Of a stretch of DNA of 64,000 bases, positions 16,165 through 26,704 are shown one piece after another; position 1 is the stretch's first letter, and the number at the start of each line of letters is the position of its first letter. The stretch comes from Maritimibacter fusiformis (GTDB taxonomy: Bacteria > Pseudomonadota > Alphaproteobacteria > Rhodobacterales > Rhodobacteraceae). The stretch is taken from assembly GCF_008086115.1 (NCBI RefSeq), contig NZ_VSIY01000014.1:61862-125861 (forward strand), written 5' to 3'. The translations under genes and the position numbers were made by a program. The notes under the pieces are model-generated. The model was given only the letters and a program-made list of their open reading frames with translations, ran no database searches and was not told where the DNA came from.

Positions 16165-19100
16165 TCAAGCCACCAGCGCTTCGGCCTTTTTCAGGTCGAC
16201 GCTGACCAGTTGGCTGACCCCCTGTTCGCCCATCGTCACGCCGAACAGCCGGTCCATCCGGCTCATGGTCACGGCGTGGTGGGTGATGATCAGGAACCGG
16301 GTATCGGTGCGGCGGCACATCTCGTCCAGGAGATCGCAGAAGCGGGTGACGTTGGCGTCGTCGAGCGGCGCGTCGACCTCGTCGAGCACGCAGATCGGGG
16401 CCGGGTTGGCGAGGAACACGGCGAAGATCAGGGCCAGCGCCGTGAGGGTCTGTTCGCCGCCCGACAACAGGCTGAGCGTCGACAGCTTCTTGCCCGGCGG
16501 CTGGCACATGATCTCAAGCCCGGCCTCGAGCGGATCGTCGCTTTCGACCAGCACCAGGTTGGCCTCGCCGCCGCCAAAGAGGTGCGAGAACAGCAAGGCG
16601 AAGTTGGAATTGACCTGCTCGAACGCGGTCAGAAGGCGCTCGCGCCCCTCGCGGTTCAGGCTGGCGATGCCGGCGCGCAGTTTGCGGATGGCTTCCTCGA
16701 GGTCGGATTTCTCGCTGACCAGGGTGTCATGTTCCACCTGCACCTCGCGGGCGTCCTCCTCGGCGCGCAGGTTGACCGCGCCCAGGGCATCGCGCTGACG
16801 TTTCAGGCGGTTCACGTCGTGTTCGATATGCTCGGAGGTGGGCATGGTGTCGGGGTCGTCGCCAAGTTCCTCCAGCAGCCCGGCGGGCGTGGTTTCCTGG
16901 TCTTCGGCGATGCGCTCGGCGGCGTAGGCGACGGTTTCGCGGGCGGCCTCGGCGCGGGCCTCGGTGCGGGCGCGGGTCTCGCGGGCCTCGCCGGCGTGGC
17001 GCTCGGCGTCGCGCTCGTCGTTCGTCGCGGCGCGCAGCGCGGTTTCTGCCGTGCTGAGGGCATCGGCGGCGCGGGCGCGGCGGGCCTCGGCGTCGGATAT
17101 GGCGCGGGACAACTCCTCGCGCTTGGCGGCCAGTTCGGCGGGGGCGGCGGTGGCCTCCTTCAACTCGGCCTCGGAGGTCTCTTTGCGCTCGCCCAGTTCC
17201 GCGATGCGCTTGCCTGCGGTCTCGAGCCGGTGACGCCAGCCGGAGATTTCCTTGGTCACCTCCTGCGCGCGGCGGGTCCGGGCCTCGCCCTCGCGCTTCA
17301 CCTCGTCATGGGCGGCGCGGCGGGTCATCATCGTCATCCGGGCCGCTTCGACGGTTGTTTTCACGTCCTCGACCTCGGCGCGGGCGGTGTCGAGATCGCC
17401 CAGGTCGGCGGCGGCGGCCTCGGCTTCGGTCAGGCGTTGGCGCGCGCCCATCGCCTCTTCGTCGTGGCGCGCGACGGCAAGGCCGAGGCTTTCAAGCTTG
17501 CCCTCGGCGATGTTGCGGTCGGCCTCGGCGCGCGATTGCGCGCGGTTGGCCTCGGTCACGGCGCGGTCGGCGTCCCGGCGGGCATCGCGGGCGGCGCGGT
17601 CGGCCTCGGTCGCCTGCGCCAGGGCCTTGCGCAGGGTCTCGTGGGCGTGCATCGCGCCATCGGCACGGGCCGAGGCGCGTTCCAGTTCCTGCTTGAGTTC
17701 CTCGAGCCGGTTGAGTTGCTCCAACCGCAGGGCGGCGGTCGAGGGCGCATCCTCGGCCCCGGCGCGAAAGCCGTCCCAGCGCCACAAGTCGCCCTCGGTC
17801 GAGACCAGCCGCTGACCGGGCCGGAGCCTGGGTTGCAGACGCGCGCCGTCGTCGGGGTCGACCAGCCCGACCTGCGCGATGCGCCGGGCCAGAACCTCGG
17901 GCACGGTGACATGGTTGGACAGCGCCACCACGCCCTCGGGCAGAAGCTGCGGATCGGGGTAGCCGGGCAGCGCGACCCAGCCGGAGGGCGCGTCGTCTTC
18001 GATGGCGGGCGCGCGCAGATCGTCGGCCAGCGCCGCCCCCAGCGCCTTTTCAAACCCCGGTGCGACGCGCACGAGGTCGAGCACCTGCCCGCCCTCCTGG
18101 GTGTCGCGCTCCAGAAGCCGGGCCAGCGCCATCACCTCGGCGCGCAGCGCGTTCACCTCGCCCTCGGCCTCGCTGCGTTCGCCGCGCGCCTCGGCCTCGC
18201 GGGTCTGGGCCTCGGCGCGGGCCTCGTCGGCGGCGATCAGGTCGGCCTCGGCGGCCTCGGCGCGGGCGGCGGCCCCGGATTGCGCCACCTCGGCCTCGGC
18301 CAGCGCCGCGCGGGCGGTGTCGAGCGCGCCCTGGGCCTCGGCCATCGCGGCGCGGGCGCGGCTGGCCTCGGCCTCGGATTTCTCCAGCGTCTTTCGGTTG
18401 TCGTCGATCAGGCGCTGGGCCGACTGGTGGCGGGCGGCAAGGCGGGCCACGTCCTCGGTCAACTGGGTCAGCGCCTCTTCGCGCTCGCCCAGCACCCGGC
18501 CCGCCTGGCGCGCCGCCTCGGCGGCGTCCGACAGGCGCTCATCATGGCCGACGCTGGCCTTGGCAAGCTCCTGGCGTTCCCACTCCAGCCCCTCGATGGT
18601 CTCGCCGGCGTCGCGGTTCAGGGCCTCCTCGCGGTCCATGTCGCGGCCAAGCTGTTCGATACGCGCGACCAGCGTTTCGATGCGGCCCTTGGCCTGCGCC
18701 TCCTGGTCGGCCAACTGGTCGCGCCCGACCTGAAGCCGTTGCAGAACCGCCGCGGCGATCGCCTCTTCCTCGCGCAGCGGCGGCAGCTTGTCCTCGGCGG
18801 CGGCGCGGGCCTTGGCGGCGTTGCGCGCGGCGACCTCGGCCTGCCCGGCAGCGCGGACCTTTTCCGACAGATCGGCCTCGGCCCTGGCGCGGGCCTCGTC
18901 GGCCTCTTTCCAGCGGCGATACAAAAGCAGCCCTTCGGACTTGCGCAGTTGCGCCGAGATTTCGCGGTAACGCGCCGCCTGGCGGGCCTGGCGTGCCAGT
19001 TGCGCCAGTTGCGTCGCCAGCCCCTCGATCACGTCATCGACGCGGGTCAGGTTGGTTTCGGTGCCCTTGAGCTTCAACTCGGCCTCGTGCCGACGCTGAT

Positions 19101-19620
19101 ACAGGCCCGAGATGCCGGCGGCTTCCTCGAGGATGCGGCGGCGCGATTTCGGCTTGGCGTTGATCAACTCGGCGATCTGCCCCTGCCGAACCAGCGCCGG
19201 CGAATGCGCCCCGGTCGAGGCATCCGCGAACAGCATCTGCACGTCGCGCGCGCGCACGTCCTTGCCGTTGACCTTGTAGGCCGAGCCCGCATCGCGGGTG
19301 ATCCGGCGCACCACGTCCAGGATATCGGAGTCGTTGAAACCCGAGGGGGCCAGGCGTTCGGAATTGTCCAGCGTCAGCGCGACTTCGGCAAAGTTTCGCG
19401 CCGGACGGGTGGCGGCCCCGGCGAAGATCACGTCCTCCATGCCGCCGCCGCGCATCGCCGAGGCGCGGTTCTCGCCCATCACCCAGCGCAGCGCCTCCAA
19501 AAGGTTCGACTTGCCGCAGCCGTTGGGCCCGACAACGCCGGTCAGCCCGTCCGAGATCACCAGATCGGTGGGGTCGACGAAGCTCTTGAAGCCATTGAGT
19601 CTGAGACGCGCGAACCGCAA
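16165..19620 (-). CDS. smc: Chromosome segregation protein SMC
   Basis: The ATPase core of the SMC-ScpAB complex that loads at parS and organises the chromosome. From the TTG at 19620 it has 1151 residues, the usual length in this family. Walker A is GPNGCGKSN (31-39), the ABC signature LLSGGEQTLTALAL and Walker B CVLDEVDAPLDDAN lie near the C-terminus, and long coiled coils flank a hinge. I choose TTG because the family begins RFARLRLNGFKSFVDP and GAGGGTGG precedes it; an in-frame ATG at 19656 would add a non-conserved dozen residues. The scpA and scpB genes are not in the window. Confidence 0.95.
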   Translation of the reverse strand: MRFARLRLNGFKSFVDPTDLVISDGLTGVVGPNGCGKSNLLEALRWVMGENRASAMRGGGMEDVIFAGAATRPARNFAEVALTLDNSERLAPSGFNDSDILDVVRRITRDAGSAYKVNGKDVRARDVQMLFADASTGAHSPALVRQGQIAELINAKPKSRRRILEEAAGISGLYQRRHEAELKLKGTETNLTRVDDVIEGLATQLAQLARQARQAARYREISAQLRKSEGLLLYRRWKEADEARARAEADLSEKVRAAGQAEVAARNAAKARAAAEDKLPPLREEEAIAAAVLQRLQVGRDQLADQEAQAKGRIETLVARIEQLGRDMDREEALNRDAGETIEGLEWERQELAKASVGHDERLSDAAEAARQAGRVLGEREEALTQLTEDVARLAARHQSAQRLIDDNRKTLEKSEAEASRARAAMAEAQGALDTARAALAEAEVAQSGAAARAEAAEADLIAADEARAEAQTREAEARGERSEAEGEVNALRAEVMALARLLERDTQEGGQVLDLVRVAPGFEKALGAALADDLRAPAIEDDAPSGWVALPGYPDPQLLPEGVVALSNHVTVPEVLARRIAQVGLVDPDDGARLQPRLRPGQRLVSTEGDLWRWDGFRAGAEDAPSTAALRLEQLNRLEELKQELERASARADGAMHAHETLRKALAQATEADRAARDARRDADRAVTEANRAQSRAEADRNIAEGKLESLGLAVARHDEEAMGARQRLTEAEAAAADLGDLDTARAEVEDVKTTVEAARMTMMTRRAAHDEVKREGEARTRRAQEVTKEISGWRHRLETAGKRIAELGERKETSEAELKEATAAPAELAAKREELSRAISDAEARRARAADALSTAETALRAATNDERDAERHAGEARETRARTEARAEAARETVAYAAERIAEDQETTPAGLLEELGDDPDTMPTSEHIEHDVNRLKRQRDALGAVNLRAEEDAREVQVEHDTLVSEKSDLEEAIRKLRAGIASLNREGRERLLTAFEQVNSNFALLFSHLFGGGEANLVLVESDDPLEAGLEIMCQPPGKKLSTLSLLSGGEQTLTALALIFAVFLANPAPICVLDEVDAPLDDANVTRFCDLLDEMCRRTDTRFLIITHHAVTMSRMDRLFGVTMGEQGVSQLVSVDLKKAEALVA

Positions 19621-19724
19621 ACGGCCACCCTCGGTGTGATTCCTCTGAACCGGCATTGTCCCGGTGCCGCCGCCCCGAGTCAACGCGTCCGCCCCACGAT
19701 CTGGGCCGGTGCAGCGGGTTGTCC

Positions 19725-19736
19725 ACAATATATTGT
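19725..19736. promoter_or_regulatory. AT-rich palindrome resembling an NrdR box
   Basis: ACAATATATTGT is a perfect 12-bp palindrome in a very GC-rich gap between smc and the cobalamin riboswitch. With its flanks (CCACAATATATTGTCG) it agrees with the known NrdR box pattern at most positions. The overlapping TTGTCCACA is one base from a DnaA box. NrdR boxes normally come in pairs, and no second copy is visible. Confidence 0.35.
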
Positions 19737-19800
19737 CGGCTCAACGGCGATTGCGTCGCGCGCCCGGTCGCTTTCGGCCCGCCACCCGGCGCAATCGCGC

Positions 19801-19829
19801 TTGACGCCCGCCCCCGCGCCGCGCCACAA
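19801..19829 (+). promoter_or_regulatory. Possible promoter of the riboswitch transcript
   Basis: TTGACG (19801-19806) is a good -35 element. At normal spacing the -10 would be CCACAA or CACAAC, which is weak. It would start transcription near 19837, exactly where the riboswitch fold begins. Confidence 0.3.
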
Positions 19830-19837
19830 CGAAGGGG

Positions 19838-20036
19838 CATGGTTCCCGCTCAGAGCGCAAAGCGCCCAGGGAGAATAGGGAATGCGGAAAGGGTGACCCA
19901 AGCCGGGGCCCTCAGCCGCAGCCGCCCCCGCGACTGTACGCGGCGAGCGTGCGCCGGATGCCACTGGGGACAGCCTTCGGGCGAACCCCGGGAAGGCGGC
20001 GCCACGTTTTGACCCGCGAAGCCAGGAGACCTGCCA
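19838..20036 (+). ncRNA. Cobalamin (adenosylcobalamin) riboswitch
   Basis: The conserved core is recognisable in order: GGTTCCC with GGGAATGCGG pairing region, GCAGCCGCCCCCGCGACTGT (19917-19936), GCCACTGGGG, GGGAAGGCGGC, and the terminal B12 box GAAGCCAGGAGACCTGCC (20018-20035). A short stem CCCGTC/GACGGG follows before the ribosome site AAAGGAGA of the next gene, so control may act on translation. Binding of adenosylcobalamin is expected to switch off the downstream cbiM-like, cobW and cobN genes. Confidence 0.93.
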
Positions 20037-20084
20037 TGCCGACATCAACCCACCCGTCGGGGAGACGGGCAAAGGAGACTGAAC

Positions 20085-20750
20085 ATGCATATCAATCCCG
20101 GCCTCATTGACGGCGCCAAGATGATTCTGGCCTATGGCACCGGCGCAACCGCAGCCCTCTATGGCGCCCGCCTTGCCTGGGAGACGCTGAAAACCTCGGG
20201 CGCCGCTTCGCTTGCGGCCCGCAGCGTGATCGCCACCGGCGCGGTCCTGTCGTTCTTCCAGCTTCTGCCGCACCCGCCGGTGGGCGTGTCCGAGGTGCAC
20301 CTGATCCTCGGCTCGACGCTGTTTCTTATGCTGGGGGCTGCACCGGCCGCCATCGGCCTGACGCTCGGGCTTCTGCTGCAGGGGCTGTTCTTCGCCCCGT
20401 TCGACCTGCCGCAATACGGTGCCAACCTGACGACGCTCCTGGTGCCGCTGTTCGCGATGGTGGCGCTGTCCCGTCGGATCATCGCGCCGGGAACCGCCTA
20501 TGTCGATCTGAGCTATGGCCAGGTCGCGCGGCTGTCGGCCACCTACCAGGGCGGGATCGTCGCCTGGGTGGCGTTCTGGGCCTTCTACGGCCAGGGCTTC
20601 GCGGCGTGGGAATCGGTCGCCACCTTCGGCGCGGCCTACATGCTGGTGGTGCTGATCGAACCGCTGGTCGACCTTGCCGTGCTGGCAGCGGCGAAATCGC
20701 TCAGCGGGCTGGAAAAGACCGGCCTCGTCACGCCGCGCCTTTACGGCTGA
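20085..20750 (+). CDS. CbiM-like cobalt/ECF transporter substrate-binding membrane protein
   Basis: A 221-residue polytopic membrane protein related to CbiM. It keeps the N-terminal Met1-His2 and H72 (VSEVHLILG), the positions that coordinate cobalt in CbiM proteins, and has about six membrane helices. It sits directly behind the cobalamin riboswitch and before cobW and cobN, so cobalt uptake for B12 synthesis is the natural role. No cbiN, cbiQ or cbiO is present in the window, so it is either a solitary transporter or shares an energising module encoded elsewhere. Confidence 0.75.
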   Translation: MHINPGLIDGAKMILAYGTGATAALYGARLAWETLKTSGAASLAARSVIATGAVLSFFQLLPHPPVGVSEVHLILGSTLFLMLGAAPAAIGLTLGLLLQGLFFAPFDLPQYGANLTTLLVPLFAMVALSRRIIAPGTAYVDLSYGQVARLSATYQGGIVAWVAFWAFYGQGFAAWESVATFGAAYMLVVLIEPLVDLAVLAAAKSLSGLEKTGLVTPRLYG

Positions 20751-20829
20751 TCCCGACCGACATCGGCAACAATCGCACCGGGGCCGGATGGCTCCGGTGC
20801 TTTCCCGTATTCCCCGGAGCCTTTCAGAC

Positions 20830-21891
<1,062 letters not shown>

Positions 21892-21917
21892 GGCCGGCGG
21901 GCAGGGGCGCCCTGCGT

Positions 21918-21940
21918 CTTCATCTTGGTCCAAATACTCG
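21918..21940 (-). repeat. Partial copy of a dispersed intergenic element
   Basis: Read on the minus strand, CGAGTATTTGGACCAAGATG followed by AAG closely matches the tail of the terminator element at 28783-28829 (AGTGTTTTGACCAAGATGAAG). It lies between cobW and cobN. I believe such elements are common between genes in Rhodobacteraceae, but copy number cannot be counted here. Confidence 0.5.
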
Positions 21941-21976
21941 AACGCGGCCTCGCCACGGGCAACGCGGCCCGATCTG

Positions 21977-24900
21977 ATGCACCTGCTCGCCGCCACCCCC
22001 GGCCAGATCGACGATGGCAAGGAGCCGGTCGATCTGGGCCAGACCCCCGCCGACGTGGTGTTCATCTCGGCCGCCGATACCGAGTTGGCGGCGCTGTCGC
22101 TGGCGCGTTCGGACATGGCCGATCCGCCGGGGCTGCGGCTGGCCAACCTGACACACCTGGCGCATCCGATGTCGGTCGATCTGCATATCGACGCCTGCGC
22201 ACGCCACTCCCGGCTGGTGATCGCGCGGGTGCTGGGCGGGCAGGGCTACTGGCGCTACGGGGTCGAGCAATACGCGGCGCATATGTTCGAGGCCGGCGTG
22301 CCGCTGGTGCTGTTGCCGGGCGACGACAAGCCCGACCCCGAGTTGCAGGCACTGTCCACCGTGGCGGGCGACGACTACGCCGCACTCTGGGCCTACCTGG
22401 TCGAGGGCGGGCCGGAGAACGCGGTCAATTTCCTCGCCTACGCCCGCGCCATGCTGGAGGGCGGCGACAAGCCGGAGCCTGCCCGTCCGCTGCTGCGCGC
22501 CGGGGTGTTCTGGCCGGGGGCCGGGGTGTCCGACCTTGCCACCGCGCGCGAGGCGTGGCGCGACGGGGCGCCGGTGGTGCCCATCGTGTTCTACCGCGCG
22601 CTGGTGCAGGGGGCGGGGCTCGACCCGATCACGCGGCTGACCAAGGCGCTGGTGAAACGCGGGCTGAACCCGCTGCCGGTGTTCGTCGCCTCGCTGAAAG
22701 ACCCGGTGTCGACCGCGACGCTGCAGGCGCTGTTTGCCGAGGCCGCGCCGGACGTGATCCTGAACTGCACCTCCTTCGCGGTCGGCTCGCCGCATGACGG
22801 CGACGACAGCCCCGAGAACCCGCTGACCATGGCCGAGGCGAAATCCGCCCCGGTGTTTCAGGTGGTTCTGTCGGGAGGAAGCGAGGCCGGGTGGGACGAG
22901 GGGCTGACCGGCCTGTCCGCCCGCGATATCGCGATGAACGTGGCCCTGCCCGAGGTCGATGGCCGGGTGCTGACCCGCGCGATCAGCTTCAAGGGCGAGG
23001 CGTTTTTCGACGAGGCCACCCAGTGCCCGATCGCCACCTACCGCGCCCGCGCCGACCGGGTGGTGTTCGTGGCCGACCTTGCCGCGAACTGGGCGCGGCT
23101 GCGTCGGGCGCCCGCGCCCGAACGCAAGGTGGCGCTGGTGCTGGCGAATTATCCCAACAAGGACGGGCGGCTGGCCAATGGCGTGGGGCTGGATACGCCC
23201 GCCGCCACGGTCGAGGCGCTGGGGGCGCTGGGGCGCGCGGGCTATGCCGTGGCGAATGCGCCCGCGACCCCAGATGCGCTGATGCAGGCGATGATGGCCG
23301 GGCCGACCAACTGGCTGACCGACCGCGCCAGCCGGGCGGGCGGCGTCGCGCTGTCGCTTGACGAGTATCGGAGCGCCTGGGAGCGGTTCCCCCATGAGCT
23401 GCGCACCCGGATCGAGGAGCGTTGGGGCGCGCCCGAGGCCGACCCGTTTTTTGACCCAGATGCGGGCTTCAAGCTGTCGGTGCTGTGCTTCGGCAACGTG
23501 GTGGTGGGGCTGCAACCGGCGCGCGGCTACAACATCGACCCGACCGAGACCTATCATTCGCCGGACCTGGTGCCGCCGCACAACTACATCGCCTTCTATG
23601 TCTGGCTGCGGCACGCATTCGGGGCGGGGGCCATCGTGCATATGGGCAAGCACGGCAACCTCGAATGGCTGCCCGGCAAGGCGCTGGCGCTGTCTGAGAC
23701 CTGCCTGCCCGAGGCGGTGCTCGGCCCGGTGCCGCATGTCTATCCGTTCATCGTGAACGATCCCGGCGAAGGCACGCAGGCCAAGCGCCGGGTGCAGGCG
23801 GTGATCATCGACCACCTGACGCCGCCGCTGACGCGGGCCGAGACCTATGGGCCGCTGCGTGACCTCGAGGCGCTGGTGGATGAGTATTACGAGGCCGCCG
23901 GGGTCGATCCGCGCCGCATCGCGCATCTGAGGCGCGAGATCCTCAGCCTGTCCTCGACCACCGGGCTGGCGGTCGATGTGGGCATGACAGGGGCGGACGA
24001 GGATGGCGACCTGGCCAAGCTCGACGCCTATCTGTGCGAGTTGAAAGAGGCGCAGATCCGGGACGGGCTGCATGTTTTCGGGGTCTCGCCCGAGGGGCGG
24101 CTGGAGCGTGACCTGGTGCAGGCGCTGGTGCGGGTGCCGCGCGGGGATGGCAAGGGGGCCAATGCCTCGCTGATGCGGGCGCTGGCGGACGACCTGGGGC
24201 TGGAGTTCGATCCGCTCGATTGCGAAATGGCGGCGGCGTGGGACGGGCCGAGACCGGATGTGCTGACCGGCGAGGGCCGGTGGCGGTCGAACGGCGACAC
24301 GGTCGAGCGGCTGGAGGGGCTGTCGTCGCGGTTGATCGACGGCGAGGCGGTGGCGCCGGGACCGATGAGCGCCGCGGTTCTGGGTGCGATCACCGAGACC
24401 GTCCGCCCCAACGTGCGCGCCTGTGGCCCGGCGGAAATGGCCGGGCTTCTGACCGCGCTGGACGGGCGGTTCGTGGCCCCCGGCCCGTCCGGTGCGCCGA
24501 CGCGCGGGCGGCTCGATACGCTGCCCACCGGGCGCAACTTCTATTCCGTCGACAGCCGCGCGGTGCCGACCCCGACCGCCTGGGCGCTGGGCTGGAAATC
24601 GGCCTCGCTGCTGATCGACAAATACCTCCAGACCGAAGGGGACTGGCCGCGCGCCATGCTGGTCACCGCCTGGGGCACCGCCAACATGCGCACCGGCGGC
24701 GACGACATCGCGCAGGCGCTGGCGTTGATGGGGGTGAAGCCGAAATGGGACGCCGCCAACCGGCGCGTCACCGGCTTCGAGATCATCCCGGCGACGGCGC
24801 TGGGCCGGCCGCGCGTCGATGTCACGCTGCGCGTCTCGGGGTTTTTCCGCGATGCCTTTCCCGGCCTGATCGCGCTGGTCGATTCGGCGGCGCGCGCGGT

Positions 24901-25663
24901 GATGGCGCTGGAGGAGCCCGACGAGGACAACCCGGCAGCGGCGCGGGCGCGGGCGGGCGAGGGGACAGCGCGGGTCTATGGCTCGAAACCGGGGGCCTAT
25001 GGCGCCGGGCTTCAGGCGTTGATCGACGAGCGGTTGTGGAAGACACGCGACGATCTGGGCGAGGCCTATCTCGACTGGGGCGGCTATGCCTACGGCGCGG
25101 GGGGCGAGGGGCGGCGCGACCGGGTCGGGTTCGAGGAGCGGCTGGGCCAGACCGAGGCCATCGTGCAGAACCAGGACAACCGCGAACACGATGTGCTGGA
25201 TTCGGACGATTATTATCAGTTCGAGGGCGGGGCCGCGGCGGCGGTGGCCGCGCTTCAGGGGCGCGACCGGCCGATCTATCACAACGACCACTCACGCCCC
25301 GAACGCCCGGTGATCCGCACGCTGGACGACGAGATCGCGCGCGTGGTGCGCTCGCGCGTGGTCAATCCGAAGTGGATCGAAGGGGTCAAGCGCCACGGCT
25401 ACAAGGGCGCCTTCGAGATCGCGGCGACGGTGGATTACCTGTTCGCCTTCGCCGCCACCACCGGGGCGGTGCGCGATCACCATTTCGACATGGTCCACGC
25501 CGCCTTCCTCGAGGACGAGGCGACGCGGGATTTCATCGCAGAGGTGAACTCGCCGGCCTTGCGCGAAATTGCCGAGCGGCTGGCCGAAGCGATCGAGCGG
25601 GGGTTGTGGATGCCGCGGTCGAACTCGGCGCGGGCGCTGATCGAGCGGTTGAGAGGCGCTTGA
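21977..25663 (+). CDS. cobN: Cobaltochelatase large subunit CobN
   Basis: The porphyrin-binding subunit of the ATP-dependent aerobic cobaltochelatase CobNST, which inserts Co2+ into hydrogenobyrinic acid a,c-diamide. At 1228 residues it has normal length. The family blocks NIDPTETYHSPDLVPPHNYI and HMGKHGNLEWLPGK (near residues 517-567) are clear, and the C-terminus holds NDHSRPERPVIRTLDDEIAR. Its subunits CobS and CobT are not in the window. It follows cobW by 85 bases and shares the riboswitch-controlled transcript unless the repeat at 21918 interrupts it. Confidence 0.95.
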   Translation: MHLLAATPGQIDDGKEPVDLGQTPADVVFISAADTELAALSLARSDMADPPGLRLANLTHLAHPMSVDLHIDACARHSRLVIARVLGGQGYWRYGVEQYAAHMFEAGVPLVLLPGDDKPDPELQALSTVAGDDYAALWAYLVEGGPENAVNFLAYARAMLEGGDKPEPARPLLRAGVFWPGAGVSDLATAREAWRDGAPVVPIVFYRALVQGAGLDPITRLTKALVKRGLNPLPVFVASLKDPVSTATLQALFAEAAPDVILNCTSFAVGSPHDGDDSPENPLTMAEAKSAPVFQVVLSGGSEAGWDEGLTGLSARDIAMNVALPEVDGRVLTRAISFKGEAFFDEATQCPIATYRARADRVVFVADLAANWARLRRAPAPERKVALVLANYPNKDGRLANGVGLDTPAATVEALGALGRAGYAVANAPATPDALMQAMMAGPTNWLTDRASRAGGVALSLDEYRSAWERFPHELRTRIEERWGAPEADPFFDPDAGFKLSVLCFGNVVVGLQPARGYNIDPTETYHSPDLVPPHNYIAFYVWLRHAFGAGAIVHMGKHGNLEWLPGKALALSETCLPEAVLGPVPHVYPFIVNDPGEGTQAKRRVQAVIIDHLTPPLTRAETYGPLRDLEALVDEYYEAAGVDPRRIAHLRREILSLSSTTGLAVDVGMTGADEDGDLAKLDAYLCELKEAQIRDGLHVFGVSPEGRLERDLVQALVRVPRGDGKGANASLMRALADDLGLEFDPLDCEMAAAWDGPRPDVLTGEGRWRSNGDTVERLEGLSSRLIDGEAVAPGPMSAAVLGAITETVRPNVRACGPAEMAGLLTALDGRFVAPGPSGAPTRGRLDTLPTGRNFYSVDSRAVPTPTAWALGWKSASLLIDKYLQTEGDWPRAMLVTAWGTANMRTGGDDIAQALALMGVKPKWDAANRRVTGFEIIPATALGRPRVDVTLRVSGFFRDAFPGLIALVDSAARAVMALEEPDEDNPAAARARAGEGTARVYGSKPGAYGAGLQALIDERLWKTRDDLGEAYLDWGGYAYGAGGEGRRDRVGFEERLGQTEAIVQNQDNREHDVLDSDDYYQFEGGAAAAVAALQGRDRPIYHNDHSRPERPVIRTLDDEIARVVRSRVVNPKWIEGVKRHGYKGAFEIAATVDYLFAFAATTGAVRDHHFDMVHAAFLEDEATRDFIAEVNSPALREIAERLAEAIERGLWMPRSNSARALIERLRGA

Positions 25664-25722
25664 CGCAGGTCAAGGGCGGCGACGGGCCGGGCGGATAGAC
25701 TGCGCGCGCAACGGAGGGGCAC

Positions 25723-26427
25723 ATGGCGGCAGGCGAGGTTTCCCGGGCGGCACGCCGGGTTGGCGTGGCGGCGGCGCTGGTCACGGCGCTGTCGGTGGTG
25801 GCGGCGATCCCGCTTCTGGTGCCGGCACGGTCAGGGCCGTTCTGCCTTGAGGACTGCGTGAGCTATCCCTACGCCGACATCGCGCGGTTCTGGCCGGGCG
25901 ATTACCTGTGGATGTGGCCCGCCGCGATTGCGCCCCTGGCGCTGATGGTGCTGGGGGCGGCGATGATCGAGTTGGCCGGGCCGGGGCGGCGGGTCTTTGC
26001 CATCGCAGGGTTTGGTTTTGCCACAGCGGCGGCGGCGACGCTGGGGATCGCCTATCTCAGCCAGATCGAGGTGGTGCAGCCCAGCCTCCTGGCGGGCGAG
26101 ACCGACGGCATCGCGCTGCTCACGCAATACAACGACCACGGGCTGTTCATCGCGCTGGAGGAATTCGGTTATCTCATGCTGGCGCCCGCGATTGCCGGGA
26201 TCGCCATGGCGCCCGCGCCAATTGGGCGCGCGGCGGCGCTGGCGCGCTGGGCGGGGTGGATCAACCTGGCGGCGGTGCTGGGAAGTTTCGTCTTCATCAC
26301 CGTGACGATGGGTGTCGCCCGCAGTTACCGTTTCGAGGTGGTCAGCATCGTGACCGACTGGCTGGCGCTGGTGGTGGTCGGGGGCGCGTTGGCGTGGGGC
26401 CTCAGCCGCAGTCGATCTCGGCCTTGA
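25723..26427 (+). CDS. Membrane protein of unknown function
   Basis: A 234-residue protein with about six predicted membrane helices (for example residues 16-35, 62-82, 88-110 and 140-160). One extracytoplasmic loop carries CLEDC, a possible disulfide or metal site, followed by an aromatic stretch ending WPGDYLWMWP. I do not recognise the family. It lies directly after cobN, 59 bases away on the same strand, so it may be co-transcribed. Its last 26 bases overlap the end of the convergent lipoprotein gene. Confidence 0.65.
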   Translation: MAAGEVSRAARRVGVAAALVTALSVVAAIPLLVPARSGPFCLEDCVSYPYADIARFWPGDYLWMWPAAIAPLALMVLGAAMIELAGPGRRVFAIAGFGFATAAAATLGIAYLSQIEVVQPSLLAGETDGIALLTQYNDHGLFIALEEFGYLMLAPAIAGIAMAPAPIGRAAALARWAGWINLAAVLGSFVFITVTMGVARSYRFEVVSIVTDWLALVVVGGALAWGLSRSRSRP

Positions 26428-26704
26428 TCAGCGCCGGGTCGCCGACCAGCGAGCCGGGGCGCACGGGGCAGCCGGTGGCCTCTACAATCGCCGCCTCGGC
26501 CCCGGTCAGCACTTCGGACAGGCGCGGCATGAAGGCCATCGAGGTGCGGTAGACCTCGACCCGTTCGTCTTTCCAATGGACCGAATAGCTGTGTGCGCCC
26601 ACCGTCACGTCGCGCTGGGCCGCGCCCGACATGCCGAGGCTGGGGCTGTCGCAGCCGGAGAGGGGGAGGAAGGCGAGAATCGCCATGAAAACAATCTTTT
26701 GCAT
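26402..26704 (-). CDS. Small predicted lipoprotein
   Basis: A 100-residue protein with a lipoprotein signal: hydrophobic 4-15 followed by the lipobox LSGC with C18 as the lipidation site. The mature part is short and has two further Cys (in TGCP and at IDCG-end), which could form a disulfide. No family is recognised. It points against the cobN-membrane protein transcript, with overlapping 3' ends, so expression of the two could interfere. Confidence 0.65.
   Translation of the reverse strand: MQKIVFMAILAFLPLSGCDSPSLGMSGAAQRDVTVGAHSYSVHWKDERVEVYRTSMAFMPRLSEVLTGAEAAIVEATGCPVRPGSLVGDPALIKAEIDCG

Noticed and set aside
19737..19800. A second NrdR box paired with the palindrome at 19725
   Set aside because: I looked about three helical turns to each side and found no similar AT-rich palindrome.
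16210..19878. A 1222-codon plus-strand open frame opposite smc
   Set aside because: It is Gly/Ala/Arg/His-rich shadow sequence with no family motifs. The minus-strand frame is unmistakably SMC with Walker A, signature and Walker B.
21920..25291. A 1123-codon minus-strand open frame opposite cobN
   Set aside because: It is a high-GC shadow of cobN, with Arg/His/Gly-rich composition and no recognisable domain.
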